NCBI GenBank assembly: GCA_937910685.1
Contig: CALEMP010000085.1
Location: 1 to 61,858, forward strand
DNA length: 61,858 nt
Direction: 5' to 3'
Source: an uncultured bacterium
GTDB taxonomy: Bacteria > Planctomycetota > UBA1135 > GCA-002686595
The translations under genes and the position numbers were made by a program. The notes under the pieces are model-generated. The model was not told where the DNA came from. It saw only the letters and a list, made by a program, of their open reading frames with translations, and did not search any database. Of the stretch, positions 25,382 through 34,981 are shown piece after piece. The first letter of the stretch is position 1; each line of letters starts with the position of its first letter.

Positions 25382-27637
25382 ATGAATGACCCCCACGAGC
25401 CCCTCCCATTTGGGGCCACACCGGACGGCCCGCCCCTTGGCAAGCCCATGGACCCTTCCCCGAAACCCGCTTCTAAGGCGCCCCGACGGGAATCCAAACC
25501 CAAGGCCCGTCCCAAGGAACTCGAAAAGGCCCCGCGCCGGGCCCCCCCGCAGACGGCCCCCCCGGAGACGGTCCCTTCCGATGAGCCCAGCAGCGAAGAA
25601 ATCCTCGATGACAAAGGCCGAGTGATCCAGTGGCGCAAGTTCAAACTGCAGCCGTTTCAGATCAAGGCCATCGAAGCCGTACGTGCCGGACAAAACGTGC
25701 TGGTGGCGGCGCCCACCGGCGCGGGAAAAACCCTCGTGGCGGAATACGCATCCCTCGATGCGGTGCGACGGGGACGGAGGGTGATCTACACCGCTCCGAT
25801 CAAGGCCCTCTCCAGCCAAAAGTACCGGGACTTCAAGGAAGACCCCAAAGTTCACGTGGGCATCATGACCGGCGACGTGACCATCTCGCCCCAGGCCCAA
25901 GTCTTGGTGATGACCACCGAAATCCTGCACAACGCGATTTTCGAAAACCCCGAGTTGGTGCAAGAGGTCGAATACGTGGTCTTCGACGAAGTGCACTTTT
26001 TGGACGACCGGGAACGCGGCATGGTCTGGGAGGAGTGCCTCATTTTCCTGCCCCCCCACGTGAAATTGATTTGCCTCTCCGCCACGATTTCCAATGTGGA
26101 TGAACTGGGCGCGTGGATTGGCGAGGTACGCCCCCAGGAAAGTGTGGTGATCCATGAGGAACGCCGCCCGGTGCCCCTCTCCCATTGGATGCACACGGAA
26201 TTGTCGGGAACCTTTGACCCCGGCAGTCTGAAGAATGCCCGGCAGAAAGCCCAAACCGTGCTCGATGCAGACCGCAAGCAGCGCAAGGCCGAACGCAGCC
26301 GCGGAGGTGGCCGGCGCCGGGGTGGTGGACCACGTCAAGCCCCCGACCGACCGGATACCCGGGGCCTGATCGACGACCTGGTGAAAGAGGACCGCCTCCC
26401 GGCCCTGGTCTTCTCGTTCAGCCGCAAGGATGTGGAACGCCTGGCCCACCAAAACCAACGCCGGGAACTGCTCAGCGAAGGGGACAGGGAGCGCATGATC
26501 GAGCTGCAGGATCAACTGCTAGAGATCTTCCAACTGCCGCGCAAATTCCTGCGCGGAGAGGTCATGCAGATGGCCCTGGGCGGGGTCGCATACCACCATG
26601 CGGGGCTTTTGCCCGTGCATAAGGAATTAGTCGAGCGCATGTTCACCGCGGGCCTGATCAAACTCCTCTTCACCACCGAGACTTTTGCCCTGGGCATCAA
26701 CATGCCCGCGCGCTCGGTGATCTTCAGCCAGTTGCGCAAGTACGACGGGGTCAGCTTTGATTGGCTGCGCACCCGAGACTACATGCAAATGGCCGGTCGC
26801 GCGGGGCGCCAGGGCATCGACCCCAAGGGCTGGGTCTATTCCGTGCTGGGCAATCGGGACCTGGTGGAAGCACCCCTCGAACGCCTCTTCGCGGGGAAGC
26901 CCGAACCGGTCACCAGTCGCTTCCGCCTTTCCTACTCCACCATCTTGCACCTGGTGGAGGCTGCTGGACGGGAACGCCTGCAAGAGGCCTTTGAACACTC
27001 CTTTGCCCTTTTCCAAGCCCGGGGAGGCAGCAAGAAAGCGCGCGCCCACCAACGCAGCGACCAACGCGCGGCGGTCAAAGGCCGACTGCGCTTCTTGGAG
27101 AGCCTCGGATACCTAGAAGGTGAAAAGGTCAGCCCCCGAGGGAAAATCGCCCGGGTGCTCTCTGGCCATGAGGTACAGGTGACGCAACTCTTGTTCAGCG
27201 GCTGTCTCGAAGAAGTTTCGCCCCAGGCCTTGATGGTGATTTTTGTCGGCCTGATCCACGAAGAGCGCGGTCGCTATCGGCGCTTCACCCCGAGCAGTAT
27301 GTTCGGCGGACTCCGCCGAGAGGCCACGGCTATTTTGGCCCAAGCAGGGCGCAAAGAAAGTCGCCTGGGCATCGAGCCCCCCATGAAGCAACCGGACTGG
27401 GGCCTGACGGAAGCAGCCGTCGCTTGGTACGAGGGCGCCCCCATGGAAGAGCTAGATGACCTGATGGATGCCACCCCCGGGGACTTTTGCCGGGTCCTGC
27501 GCATGTCCATTCAGCTCATGCGCAACACCAAGCGAGCCATCGAATCCTCTTGGGATCTAGGAGACAAACTCGACGAAGCAATCCTGGCAGTCAATCGGGA
27601 CGAGATCGACGCCCGACAGCAGTTGCGCCTCGGCTAA
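25382..27637 (+). CDS. Ski2/Mtr4-like DEAD/DEAH-box helicase
   Basis: This 751-residue superfamily-2 helicase has a Pro-rich N-terminal tail (to about residue 75), a Q-like segment QPFQIKAIEAVRAG, Walker A APTGAGKT, motif II DEVH, motif III SATIS, and motif VI QMAGRAGRQG. A C-terminal DSHCT-like helical domain is also seen (ending near NRDEIDARQQLRLG). An Arg/Gly-rich insertion (SRGGGRRRGGGPR) lies between the RecA domains. Relatives unwind RNA for degradation or processing; the bacterial role is unclear. ATG 25382 is chosen over 25319 because the preceding stretch is unlike protein. Confidence 0.85.
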   Translation: MNDPHEPLPFGATPDGPPLGKPMDPSPKPASKAPRRESKPKARPKELEKAPRRAPPQTAPPETVPSDEPSSEEILDDKGRVIQWRKFKLQPFQIKAIEAVRAGQNVLVAAPTGAGKTLVAEYASLDAVRRGRRVIYTAPIKALSSQKYRDFKEDPKVHVGIMTGDVTISPQAQVLVMTTEILHNAIFENPELVQEVEYVVFDEVHFLDDRERGMVWEECLIFLPPHVKLICLSATISNVDELGAWIGEVRPQESVVIHEERRPVPLSHWMHTELSGTFDPGSLKNARQKAQTVLDADRKQRKAERSRGGGRRRGGGPRQAPDRPDTRGLIDDLVKEDRLPALVFSFSRKDVERLAHQNQRRELLSEGDRERMIELQDQLLEIFQLPRKFLRGEVMQMALGGVAYHHAGLLPVHKELVERMFTAGLIKLLFTTETFALGINMPARSVIFSQLRKYDGVSFDWLRTRDYMQMAGRAGRQGIDPKGWVYSVLGNRDLVEAPLERLFAGKPEPVTSRFRLSYSTILHLVEAAGRERLQEAFEHSFALFQARGGSKKARAHQRSDQRAAVKGRLRFLESLGYLEGEKVSPRGKIARVLSGHEVQVTQLLFSGCLEEVSPQALMVIFVGLIHEERGRYRRFTPSSMFGGLRREATAILAQAGRKESRLGIEPPMKQPDWGLTEAAVAWYEGAPMEELDDLMDATPGDFCRVLRMSIQLMRNTKRAIESSWDLGDKLDEAILAVNRDEIDARQQLRLG

Positions 27638-28144
27638 GCATGGAATGGTGAATTCATCGAGCCCATGAAGGTCGTCCGAAGTCGGAGATCCCCCCCGGGC
27701 CGAACACCTTTATATGCGGCCAACTAAATGAGCCCCCTTGTCGGCTTCTGGGGTGTCCTTGTTCACTATGCCGACCAAGCCCAAAAGCGCGCAAATGCCC
27801 GAGCATGGAATTCCAAAGCCCGCCAAATGACCATGGGAACTGGGCCTCTCGTAGCCCTCAGACCGAGGAGGAGCTAGGCCCCTTTTGAGAACCGTTCCGG
27901 GACAACCCCACCAAATCTGGTCCTCTGAGGCCGATTTCCGGGCTCTCGGCCCTAGAGAGCCCGTTTTTCATCCGATTCTTGGGGGAATCCTGTTACCCTC
28001 TGAGGACCGCTGGTATTCACTACCACGATCGAACACTCGCGACCGCCCATCCCCAACGCAGTCGCCTCCCACGCACAACCTATATCTGCCCCCATGCCCC
28101 TCAGCCCAGTGCTGTCGCAGGGACCGCAGTCGACTCATTCCCCC
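27638..28144. other. 507-bp intergenic stretch without a supported gene
   Basis: I see no convincing ORF on either strand. The most regular element is at about 27842-27879: gggcct pairs with aggccc and encloses a ctcg/cgag pairing, and a short T4 follows, so this may be a weak structured terminator for the helicase gene. A locally AT-rich patch (tttatatg, about 27710) and the approach to the hydrolase start could hold a promoter, but no clear -35/-10 pair is visible. Confidence 0.4.
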
Positions 28145-28981
28145 ATGCTAGCCACTTTTGCCCTCAGCCTCGGCGCCTGCCTCCCCCTTTTGGCGTCAAG
28201 CATCGCGGCTCCCCTAGAGCCCTGCACGGCCCCTCAGGTAAGGCAAGCCCCCACGGCCACCGCGGCCCCCAAGCGCACCGTCACCTCGCAACCCGTGCGC
28301 CTGACCGCCCAGGACAAGGTGGAACTCGGCGGGACCTACTACGCTCCTAAAAAGCTCCGGGAGAAAAACGCAGCGGTTCTCCTGGTGCATGACGCGGGCC
28401 AGGATTCCACCCAGCTCACGGACCTTGCGGTCGCCTATCAAAAGCGAGGCTTCGCGGTGTTGGCCCTGGACCTACGGGGCCACGGCACCAGCAGCAGCAA
28501 GCAGTGCGATTGGAAGACCTCCAGCGAGAACGAGCGCGAGGTGCTCTGGGCCATGGCCAAGCGCGACTTGACCATCGGCATTAGCTTCCTCAAGGGCAAG
28601 CGCGAAGTGCACTCTTCACGGATCATAGTCGCGGGCATCGGCGCCGCCTCCGGCTTGGCCCTAAGCCAAGGAATCGAAGACCAGGACGTGGCAGCCGTGG
28701 TGCTGATTTCCCCGCCCACGGACAAGGACAAGTCCTACGGCTTCAACCTGAATGAACAGCTGATCGACCTGGAGGGCCTACCCACCCTGATCCTCTGCGA
28801 GCGCGAGACCCGCAAGGCCTGCGTGGCCATGGCCGATGGTGCCCACGAGGCCAACGATGGCCATGAATTCATCACCGTGACCCCCCTGCGCACGGATCGC
28901 AAGAAGCTCCTGCAGAATCGCGACCTGCACCGCAACCTGACCTCGTGGACAATCAAGTTGTTCGCCTCGTCGGATTCCTAA
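28145..28981 (+). CDS. Exported alpha/beta-hydrolase-fold protein lacking the nucleophile serine
   Basis: This 278-residue protein has a signal peptide (MLATFALSLGACLPLLASSI) and a dienelactone-hydrolase-like fold: AAVLLVHDAGQDSTQLTDLA (oxyanion strand), GFAVLALDLRGHGTSSS, and ISPPTDKDKSYG. At the nucleophile elbow the sequence reads VAGIGAASGLALS, so the GxSxG serine position is a glycine. Catalysis as a normal serine hydrolase is therefore doubtful, and a binding role is possible. ATG at 28145 was chosen because it starts the signal peptide; the frame is open to 28094. Confidence 0.7.
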   Translation: MLATFALSLGACLPLLASSIAAPLEPCTAPQVRQAPTATAAPKRTVTSQPVRLTAQDKVELGGTYYAPKKLREKNAAVLLVHDAGQDSTQLTDLAVAYQKRGFAVLALDLRGHGTSSSKQCDWKTSSENEREVLWAMAKRDLTIGISFLKGKREVHSSRIIVAGIGAASGLALSQGIEDQDVAAVVLISPPTDKDKSYGFNLNEQLIDLEGLPTLILCERETRKACVAMADGAHEANDGHEFITVTPLRTDRKKLLQNRDLHRNLTSWTIKLFASSDS

Positions 28982-28994
28982 GCTGCCCTGAGCT

Positions 28995-29042
28995 GGGCCT
29001 CTTTCATGGGGGCCTCTTTCATGGGGGCCTCTTTCATGGGCC
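28995..29042. repeat. Three-copy 15-bp tandem repeat
   Basis: The core cctctttcatgg recurs at 28998, 29013 and 29028 with a 15-bp period, embedded in runs of G. It lies just downstream of the hydrolase stop and about 85 bp before the HAD gene. The period is a multiple of three, but the minus-strand frame it keeps open (an HERGP repeat) has no other support. It is likely a slippage repeat. Confidence 0.75.
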
Positions 29043-29125
29043 CAGCAGCCTGAGCAGCCCCGATTCGCCCATGGGATAATTGGGCGGCCACTGCCGGATG
29101 CGCTTATGTCATAGTCGTGTCCACC

Positions 29126-30004
29126 ATGCGATTGCTCAGCGACTTTGACGGGGTTTGGACCGACCAGGCAGAAGAAGCCCAAGCCGTGCGCGATGGGTTC
29201 ATTGCCGCCATAGGCGAAGCCGCGGGGCAAGCGCCCGGCCAAGTCCAAGAGCAATACGAGGGCTTCCTCACCTCGATCCTCGCGGAACCCCAACTCCATG
29301 GCTGGGCCCCCGCCGGGCGCGTCACTGCCTTCGTGGACGAAGACCCCCTACTGCAAACATCCTCCGTGGCCGGTTGGCTCGACCGGGAACCGAACCCCTC
29401 AGAAGCCGCCGCCCACTGGCGCGAAACCGCGCGCTCCCTAGGCCACGAAACGGTCACCAGCCTCGCCAACCAAGTTTTTGGGAGCGCCACCCGAGAGCAC
29501 CTTGCCCGCGGGCACCACCAACTCGTCCCCGAAGCCCGCGAAGTGATGGATTCCCTCCTCGCGCTCGGAGTCGAAGTGGTGGTGGTTTCAAACTCCGACA
29601 CCTCCAAACTCGCCGCCCTCTTCGAAGGCATCGGCCTACGCCCCGACATCGACCTGCGCCTACGTGGCGGCGCTGGAAAGTATGTGCTGGGCGAGGGCAA
29701 CGCGTCCCTGCGACTGGGTGGACGCCGGGTGTTTGTGGACCGGCCGCGCTACGCCGCTGTGCTCCTCGAAGAGAACCCCGATCTAGTGATCGGTGACGTG
29801 ACCTCCCTCGACCTGGCCCTGCCCTTCGTCCTACGCGCCTCCGGCCAACTCAAACCATCTTTGCAACTCTGCCTACGCCGACACAGCCACACCCCGGACT
29901 GGGTGCTCCCCTCTGGCCAGACCAGCTCGGAAGGCCGGGTCTTGCATGACCATGCCCTCGACGGGGTGCGCGAATTGTTAGAGATGGTGCCCAAGGAGTC
30001 CTGA
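29126..30004 (+). CDS. HAD-superfamily hydrolase
   Basis: This 292-residue soluble protein has HAD motifs in order: motif I LSDFDGVWTD at the N-terminus (nucleophile Asp and acid/base Asp), motif II VVVSNSDTSK near residue 155, a lysine in RLRGGAGKY, and motif IV VIGDVTSLDLA. A helical cap lies between motifs I and II. It would remove phosphate from a small molecule by an aspartyl-phosphate intermediate; the substrate is not predictable. ATG 29126 is chosen; a GTG at 29117 is possible. It is convergent with the ABC permease gene. Confidence 0.75.
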   Translation: MRLLSDFDGVWTDQAEEAQAVRDGFIAAIGEAAGQAPGQVQEQYEGFLTSILAEPQLHGWAPAGRVTAFVDEDPLLQTSSVAGWLDREPNPSEAAAHWRETARSLGHETVTSLANQVFGSATREHLARGHHQLVPEAREVMDSLLALGVEVVVVSNSDTSKLAALFEGIGLRPDIDLRLRGGAGKYVLGEGNASLRLGGRRVFVDRPRYAAVLLEENPDLVIGDVTSLDLALPFVLRASGQLKPSLQLCLRRHSHTPDWVLPSGQTSSEGRVLHDHALDGVRELLEMVPKES

Positions 30005-30027
30005 GCTTCACGGACGAGCAGAAGCCC

Positions 30028-31200
30028 CTACCGCCGCCCCAACGCCTTGACCGGAGCTAGGTGCGCCGCGCGCCAAGCGGGCAGGCCGCCGCCCAGCAGA
30101 CCCAAGACCAACGCAAAGAGAATCGAAACCGTCAGCACCATCGGGGTCACCCGGAACCCAAAAGCCACTTCGGTAAAGGTCTGAAAGTTCGTGGTCCCGG
30201 TTTCAATTCCGTTGATCGGCCAGACCAGCAAGCAGCCCGCAAGGCCCCCGAGCAAACCCAGTATCAACGATTCGAAGAGGAATCCAAGAGCAATGCCCAC
30301 GGGCCGAAAACCCGCTGCAAGAAGGATCCCGATCTCGTGGGTACGGTCTGCGAGAGCAGCCAGCATGGTGGTCGTGGCGGTGAACACCGCGGCAATCCCC
30401 ATGATGACCCCCAAGAACGCTCCCAGAAATTTTAGCACCGCGCTGAGCATCTCGGTTTGACTGCTGAGACTCTCCTTTTCGCTGATCACCTGGGCCGGAA
30501 CGACCTTGTCGTTCTTGAGGCGCGCGGAAATCCCGGCGATGTCGCTGCCGGGTTTGAGTTGGGCTAAGACTCGGCTCGGACCAGTCCGCTCTAGGCATTC
30601 AAGGATGCGGTCAAGGTCCCCCCATATCTCGGAGCCCGAGGGCCCGGTTGACTCAAAGATACCGACGACTAAAAAGGGCGTGGTGTTGAGAACGATCGTC
30701 CCGCCCAACTCACAGCCACGAATGCGTCCGAGCAAAGAGCGTCCCACCATCAACTCATCTTGGCCCGGGCGGAACTGGCGCCCCTCCAAGACTGTGATCT
30801 CGCCCTCTCGAATCCCAAAGGTGGCAGGTTGAACACCGCGGATCGGCACGTTGGTTTCACCCCCGCTGGATACCCGGCGCAGACGCACGGCTAGGTAGAG
30901 TTCCATGCTGGCCAGGGGTTGCTGGTCATCGCCTACCGCGATCTCCGGTACCGTGTTGATCAACCTACGCCCAAGATCCCGGTTGAAAATACTATCCCCT
31001 TCCCCGGTGGCACCCGGGCGCAAGAAAACCGCCAGATCAGCCCGGCCCGCATCTGTGTAAAGACGCTCAAAGCCCTGCTGCAGGGCCAGCACCCCGGCCA
31101 CCACGGCGACCGTTGCACCGATGCCGAGGACCGTCAGGAAAGTTGCCGAACGCCGCACGAAGAGCGAACGTAGGTGATAGGAAAAAGCAATGCCTCTCAT
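30028..31200 (-). CDS. ABC transporter permease, MacB/FtsX-type (second permease)
   Basis: This 390-residue protein has the MacB/LolC-type layout. One N-terminal membrane helix (FLTVLGIGATVAVVAGVLAL) is followed by a large periplasmic MacB_PCD-like domain (about 50-250) and three C-terminal helices with the FtsX motif region (TTTMLAALADRTHEIGILLAAG). Such permeases move lipoproteins, peptides or drugs by mechanotransmission rather than through a channel. It follows the paired permease gene by 2 bp and is the last gene of the four-gene export operon. Confidence 0.88.
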   Translation of the reverse strand: MRGIAFSYHLRSLFVRRSATFLTVLGIGATVAVVAGVLALQQGFERLYTDAGRADLAVFLRPGATGEGDSIFNRDLGRRLINTVPEIAVGDDQQPLASMELYLAVRLRRVSSGGETNVPIRGVQPATFGIREGEITVLEGRQFRPGQDELMVGRSLLGRIRGCELGGTIVLNTTPFLVVGIFESTGPSGSEIWGDLDRILECLERTGPSRVLAQLKPGSDIAGISARLKNDKVVPAQVISEKESLSSQTEMLSAVLKFLGAFLGVIMGIAAVFTATTTMLAALADRTHEIGILLAAGFRPVGIALGFLFESLILGLLGGLAGCLLVWPINGIETGTTNFQTFTEVAFGFRVTPMVLTVSILFALVLGLLGGGLPAWRAAHLAPVKALGRR

Positions 31201-31202
31201 GA

Positions 31203-32372
31203 TCAGTCCCTCGCTCCCAAAGCTGCCACAACCGTCAATTTACGGGTGCTCCAAGCGGGCAGCAGTCCTGCTAGGACGCCGGCTAACACAGTGATGATGA
31301 AAGCCATCAAGTAGGTCTCCCGCTCGATCAAAAATCCCGGCATGAAAGAACTGGTGGCTGCAACGACACTGGGTTCAATGCCCTTGGACAACAGCATCCC
31401 CATTCCGCCCCCCACCAAGGTCAAGAACAGGCTTTGCATGAGCAACACACTGCCCACCTTTGCATCGCTAAAGCCGAGGGCTTTGAGCACCCCCACTTCT
31501 CGTCGTTGTTCCCGGGCCGCCATCAGCATGGTGTTGATGCAAGCCAGGAGCACCGCCGCCAAGACCCCTCCGCCGATGGCAGAGACGAAGAACGGGATGT
31601 TGCCGAACATGGAGACAAATTGGGCTTGGAACTCACTCTCCGTGGTGGTTTGCACCCGTTGAGGCCCATCCATGAAGAGGTCGTCCACCGCGCCCATGAC
31701 CAGGGAAGGGTCCACGTCATCTTTCACCCGCACCACCATGGCGCCGACCCCTGGAGAATTCTCCGGGGTGGTCAAGGTCTCTTCAAACAGCTTCCAATGG
31801 AAGAACAGAGTGCGATCATCAAAGTTACGTGCCCCGGGTTCATAGATTGCGGCCACTTCCAATTCCCAGGCTTTGTCGGCTCCGTCGGGATGGGGAAATA
31901 AGGCTCCGGTAATCGGCGCAATGTCTCCCACCTTCCAGCCAAAGTCATTGGCGATTCCGCGTCCGATCATGCAGCAGTTGCGACCTGCAACGAACGCATC
32001 GGCCGAGCCCTCCACCACAACCAACTCAGGGTACATATCCACCACTTTCTGGGGATCCACCGCGAACTGGGCAAAGAAATTCGACGGGTCTTGGTAATAG
32101 CCGCCGAACCACTGCCAACGGGCCACGCTTTGGACCCCGTCCACCTGGGCAATGCGGTCTGGATACCAGGCGGGCATGCCGACGAATAGACTGACCGCAG
32201 ACTGAACCCACAAGCGGTCATTGCGCGCGGTCGTAGCGGTCGCATCGAGGGTCGTGACCAAAGAGCGCAGAATGCACAACAGGAAAATCGCCACGGTCAA
32301 GGAACCAATGGTCAGAAGGGTGCGCAAGGGGTGGCGCAGTAGTTGGCGGGGAACCAATCGCAGCAGGCTCAT
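31203..32372 (-). CDS. ABC transporter permease, MacB/FtsX-type (first permease)
   Basis: This 389-residue protein has the same layout as its neighbour: N-terminal helix (LLTIGSLTVAIFLLCIL), periplasmic domain, and FtsX domain with AREQRREVGVLKALGFSDAKVG before the last helices. The two permeases are diverged, which suggests a heterodimer like LolCE rather than a MacB homodimer. Its start overlaps the ATPase stop by 4 bp. Confidence 0.88.
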   Translation of the reverse strand: MSLLRLVPRQLLRHPLRTLLTIGSLTVAIFLLCILRSLVTTLDATATTARNDRLWVQSAVSLFVGMPAWYPDRIAQVDGVQSVARWQWFGGYYQDPSNFFAQFAVDPQKVVDMYPELVVVEGSADAFVAGRNCCMIGRGIANDFGWKVGDIAPITGALFPHPDGADKAWELEVAAIYEPGARNFDDRTLFFHWKLFEETLTTPENSPGVGAMVVRVKDDVDPSLVMGAVDDLFMDGPQRVQTTTESEFQAQFVSMFGNIPFFVSAIGGGVLAAVLLACINTMLMAAREQRREVGVLKALGFSDAKVGSVLLMQSLFLTLVGGGMGMLLSKGIEPSVVAATSSFMPGFLIERETYLMAFIITVLAGVLAGLLPAWSTRKLTVVAALGARD

Positions 32373-33085
32373 GGCTTTGCACCCGCTGCTTGTTCAGCCT
32401 GCACCTCTTCAATGCTCCCAAGGCGGCCCTTGTCCAGGTGCACGATGCGTTGGGCCCGAGCCGCCGCAGCGGCATCGTGGGTCACCATCAGTACGGTCTT
32501 TTTCATCTCCCCATTCAAGCGCTGAAGCAAGGCGAGCACCTGATCCGCTGCGGCACGATCCAGGTCTCCCGTGGGCTCGTCGCAAAGCAAAACTTTGGGG
32601 TCGGTCACAATCGCCCGGGCAATGGCCACGCGCTGTTCTTGACCCCCTGAAAGCTGGCCCGGACGGTGCCCCGCACGATCCCCAAGATCCACCAGATCCA
32701 ATGCAGCCAAAGCGTGCTGCCTGCGCTCCTTCCGGCTCAATGGAGTCAACGCCAAGGGCAAAGCCACGTTTTCCAGGGCCGAAAGTACTGGGATCAAATT
32801 GAATCCCTGAAAGACAAAACCTACCGAACGAGCGCGCCAGGCAGAGAGCGCCGCGCCGCGCAAGGACCTGATGTCCTGCCCCGCCACCTGCACACTTCCA
32901 GAGTCCGGTAAATCCAGCCCTCCCACCAAGTTCAACAGGGTGGTCTTGCCCGAACCCGACGGTCCCATCAAGGCGTAAAAACGCCCCTCGTCCATGGTCA
33001 AGTCCAGGTTGTCCAACACCCGCAACTCTTCGCCACCGCGGGAATAGGTCTTGGTCACGCCTTGCAGCAGGATACCTTCGTTCAT
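32369..33085 (-). CDS. ABC transporter ATP-binding protein (LolD/MacB-like)
   Basis: This 238-residue ATPase has Walker A GPSGSGKTTLLN, a Q-loop near VFQGFN, the ABC signature LSGGQEQRVAIARAI, Walker B VLLCDEPTGDLD and an H-loop TVLMVTHD. LolD-type sequences share these spacings. ATG 33085 (MNEGILLQGVTKTYSRGG) is the normal family start; the frame is open to 33379 but the extension does not look like protein. It powers the two MacB-type permeases encoded right after it. Confidence 0.93.
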   Translation of the reverse strand: MNEGILLQGVTKTYSRGGEELRVLDNLDLTMDEGRFYALMGPSGSGKTTLLNLVGGLDLPDSGSVQVAGQDIRSLRGAALSAWRARSVGFVFQGFNLIPVLSALENVALPLALTPLSRKERRQHALAALDLVDLGDRAGHRPGQLSGGQEQRVAIARAIVTDPKVLLCDEPTGDLDRAAADQVLALLQRLNGEMKKTVLMVTHDAAAAARAQRIVHLDKGRLGSIEEVQAEQAAGAKP

Positions 33086-33347
33086 GGAATGGGCTCTCGT
33101 CTCTGGGTTCGATGCATCGGGGCCTTGAGAACCCGATTCGTGGAAATACAGAGCCCAGCATAGGGTCGCGAAGCCCCCATCGCAGGACCATTCCTGGGGG
33201 CTAGCCTGGTGAAGTGTTCCGGACCTTCCCGCACCCATGACGCGTGATGAAACGCCCGGCCCTTCGTGCGCAACGTCGGTGTCCCCAGGGCGCATGGTCC
33301 CAATACAGTCTGTGGATTTTTGAAGGGGGTTGGTCAGGCGAACGCCG

Positions 33348-34748
33348 TCAACGCACCAAGACCCGGTCCCCATCTGCAAGATCCGGGCCCGGATCGAGCA
33401 CAGCTTGTTCTCCAGGCGCGAGGCCAGTCTTCACGCGAAAACTTTGTCCCCGACGCTCGGCCACTTCAAGCGGCCGAAAAACAAGAATGCCCGACTCAAA
33501 AAAGAACGCGCCCTCTTGGCCAGCGAAGCGCACCAAAACTGCGGCGGGTAACCAGACTCCCTGCTCGGGTTTTGAGACGGATTCCGCCTGGGCACCGAAG
33601 ACCACGCGCACGCCCATGTCCGGGCGCAGGCGCTCATCATCGGAGAGGATTTCGAGACGCACTTCGATGGTCGCTTTTTGACGATTGGCCGTGGGCCAAA
33701 TGCGGTCCACACGGGCAGCGAGGGGTTCGGCTGGGAATGCATCCAACAACAGTGTCGCTGGGGCGCCGATCTCCACCGCCGAAAGCCGTGTCTCGGAGAG
33801 TTCCACCTGCACCTCGAGGGTGGCAAAGTCCACCAGGGTGACCACCGCCCCGCGGGAGGAGCTCCCAAAGGCATTGGGGCTGACCACCTCGCCCACTTCC
33901 GCGTCCTTCAGCACCACGATGCCGTCAAAAGGAGCGCGCACGAATCGTTTTTCCAGGGAGACCACGGCCCGGTCTCGCTCCGCTTCGCGCTGGAGGACCA
34001 GGGCCTGAGCGCGGGCGAGGGCCGCAGTCGCGATGCCGCGCTGGGCCTGGGCCAGGGAGAGCGCCGCGTCTTGACTGCGCTGATTTGCCTGGGCCGCTTC
34101 ATAGTCCGCACTGAAGCGAACCTGCTCCGCAGTTGCCTGATCCAATCGGGCACGGGTTTCCGCCCCCTGTTGTTCGAGTTCCTGAACGCGCGCGAGGTTC
34201 TGCTCGGCCAAGAGCAACTGAGCCCCGGCGGATTGCACCCCCGCGACCCCCGCCGCAAGCTCCGCCTGGCGCGCGGCGATGGTGCCAGCGGTGCCGATCA
34301 CGCGAGCCTCGGCCTCGGCGACTCCTGCTTGAGCCACCACTAAGCTCGCTGCCACGGCGCGCAGCGACGCCTCGCGCTCACGTGCATCCAGCCGTGCGAG
34401 CAGGTCGCCCTGCTTCACTCGAGAACCCTCGCTCACCAGCATCTCCACAATCACCCCGGGCTCTTCCGCGGACAAGGCCGCCCGGGTGCGAGCGACCACA
34501 TAGCCGTTGGCGGCCACCCCGCTGATCTTGAGTTGGGAGGCGGGATCGGGCACATGCGCCACTGCGAGTGAAACCTGGGGCAGGGTCCATGCGTCTAGTT
34601 GTTGGAGGAGCGGACGGCGGAAGAGCCAAGCGCCAAAAAAAACCAGACCAAGGACGACCCAGCGGCCCATTCGGGGCCAAGATCCGGCAGGGTTGCTGGG
34701 GGGAAGGGGTGCACGGTCAATGCGCAGGAGGTCGAGATCGGAAGTCAT
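33348..34748 (-). CDS. Periplasmic adaptor (HlyD/MacA-type membrane fusion protein)
   Basis: This 466-residue protein has an N-terminal membrane helix ([14 protein letters not shown]) and the first half of a biotinyl/lipoyl domain ([24 protein letters not shown]). A long alpha-hairpin rich in Ala/Gln/Arg follows (about 120-245), then the second lipoyl half ([17 protein letters not shown]) and a beta-barrel domain. Adaptors of this type link inner-membrane ABC permeases to an outer-membrane channel. It is the first gene of the operon; 262 bp separate it from the ATPase gene, and I see no extra gene there. It diverges from recQ. Confidence 0.88.
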   Translation of the reverse strand: MTSDLDLLRIDRAPLPPSNPAGSWPRMGRWVVLGLVFFGAWLFRRPLLQQLDAWTLPQVSLAVAHVPDPASQLKISGVAANGYVVARTRAALSAEEPGVIVEMLVSEGSRVKQGDLLARLDAREREASLRAVAASLVVAQAGVAEAEARVIGTAGTIAARQAELAAGVAGVQSAGAQLLLAEQNLARVQELEQQGAETRARLDQATAEQVRFSADYEAAQANQRSQDAALSLAQAQRGIATAALARAQALVLQREAERDRAVVSLEKRFVRAPFDGIVVLKDAEVGEVVSPNAFGSSSRGAVVTLVDFATLEVQVELSETRLSAVEIGAPATLLLDAFPAEPLAARVDRIWPTANRQKATIEVRLEILSDDERLRPDMGVRVVFGAQAESVSKPEQGVWLPAAVLVRFAGQEGAFFFESGILVFRPLEVAERRGQSFRVKTGLAPGEQAVLDPGPDLADGDRVLVR

Positions 34749-34981
34749 GGCTGAAACGGAGGGGCGGCAGAGGAGCTCTATGCCCGGGCTCTCTGACCGC
34801 CGAGGATAGCCACCTGGAGCGGGTCATTGGGCAAGTAGTTCCCCGCGCGGACAGGGACGCGGCACAGGCTTGCTACCCAGGTACCGGCGCCAACCGGGTC
34901 TGGCCGAATCTTCTGGACCCGCGAAGGCCACTCAATCAGAATCTCCCTGCGCCCCACCGAGACCGTCCAGCCTTCCTCCCC

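Noticed and set aside
25376..26515. Long minus-strand open frame of 379 codons inside the Ski2-like helicase
   Set aside because: It is antisense to conserved helicase motifs and its translation shows no family.
28778..29299. Minus-strand open frame that passes through the 15-bp repeat with an HERGP repeat peptide
   Set aside because: The frame is antisense to the hydrolase and HAD genes and has no independent support.
34568..34981. N-terminal extension of recQ from 34568
   Set aside because: It overlaps the divergent adaptor gene and lacks any RecQ similarity; a TTG or GTG start further in is more likely.
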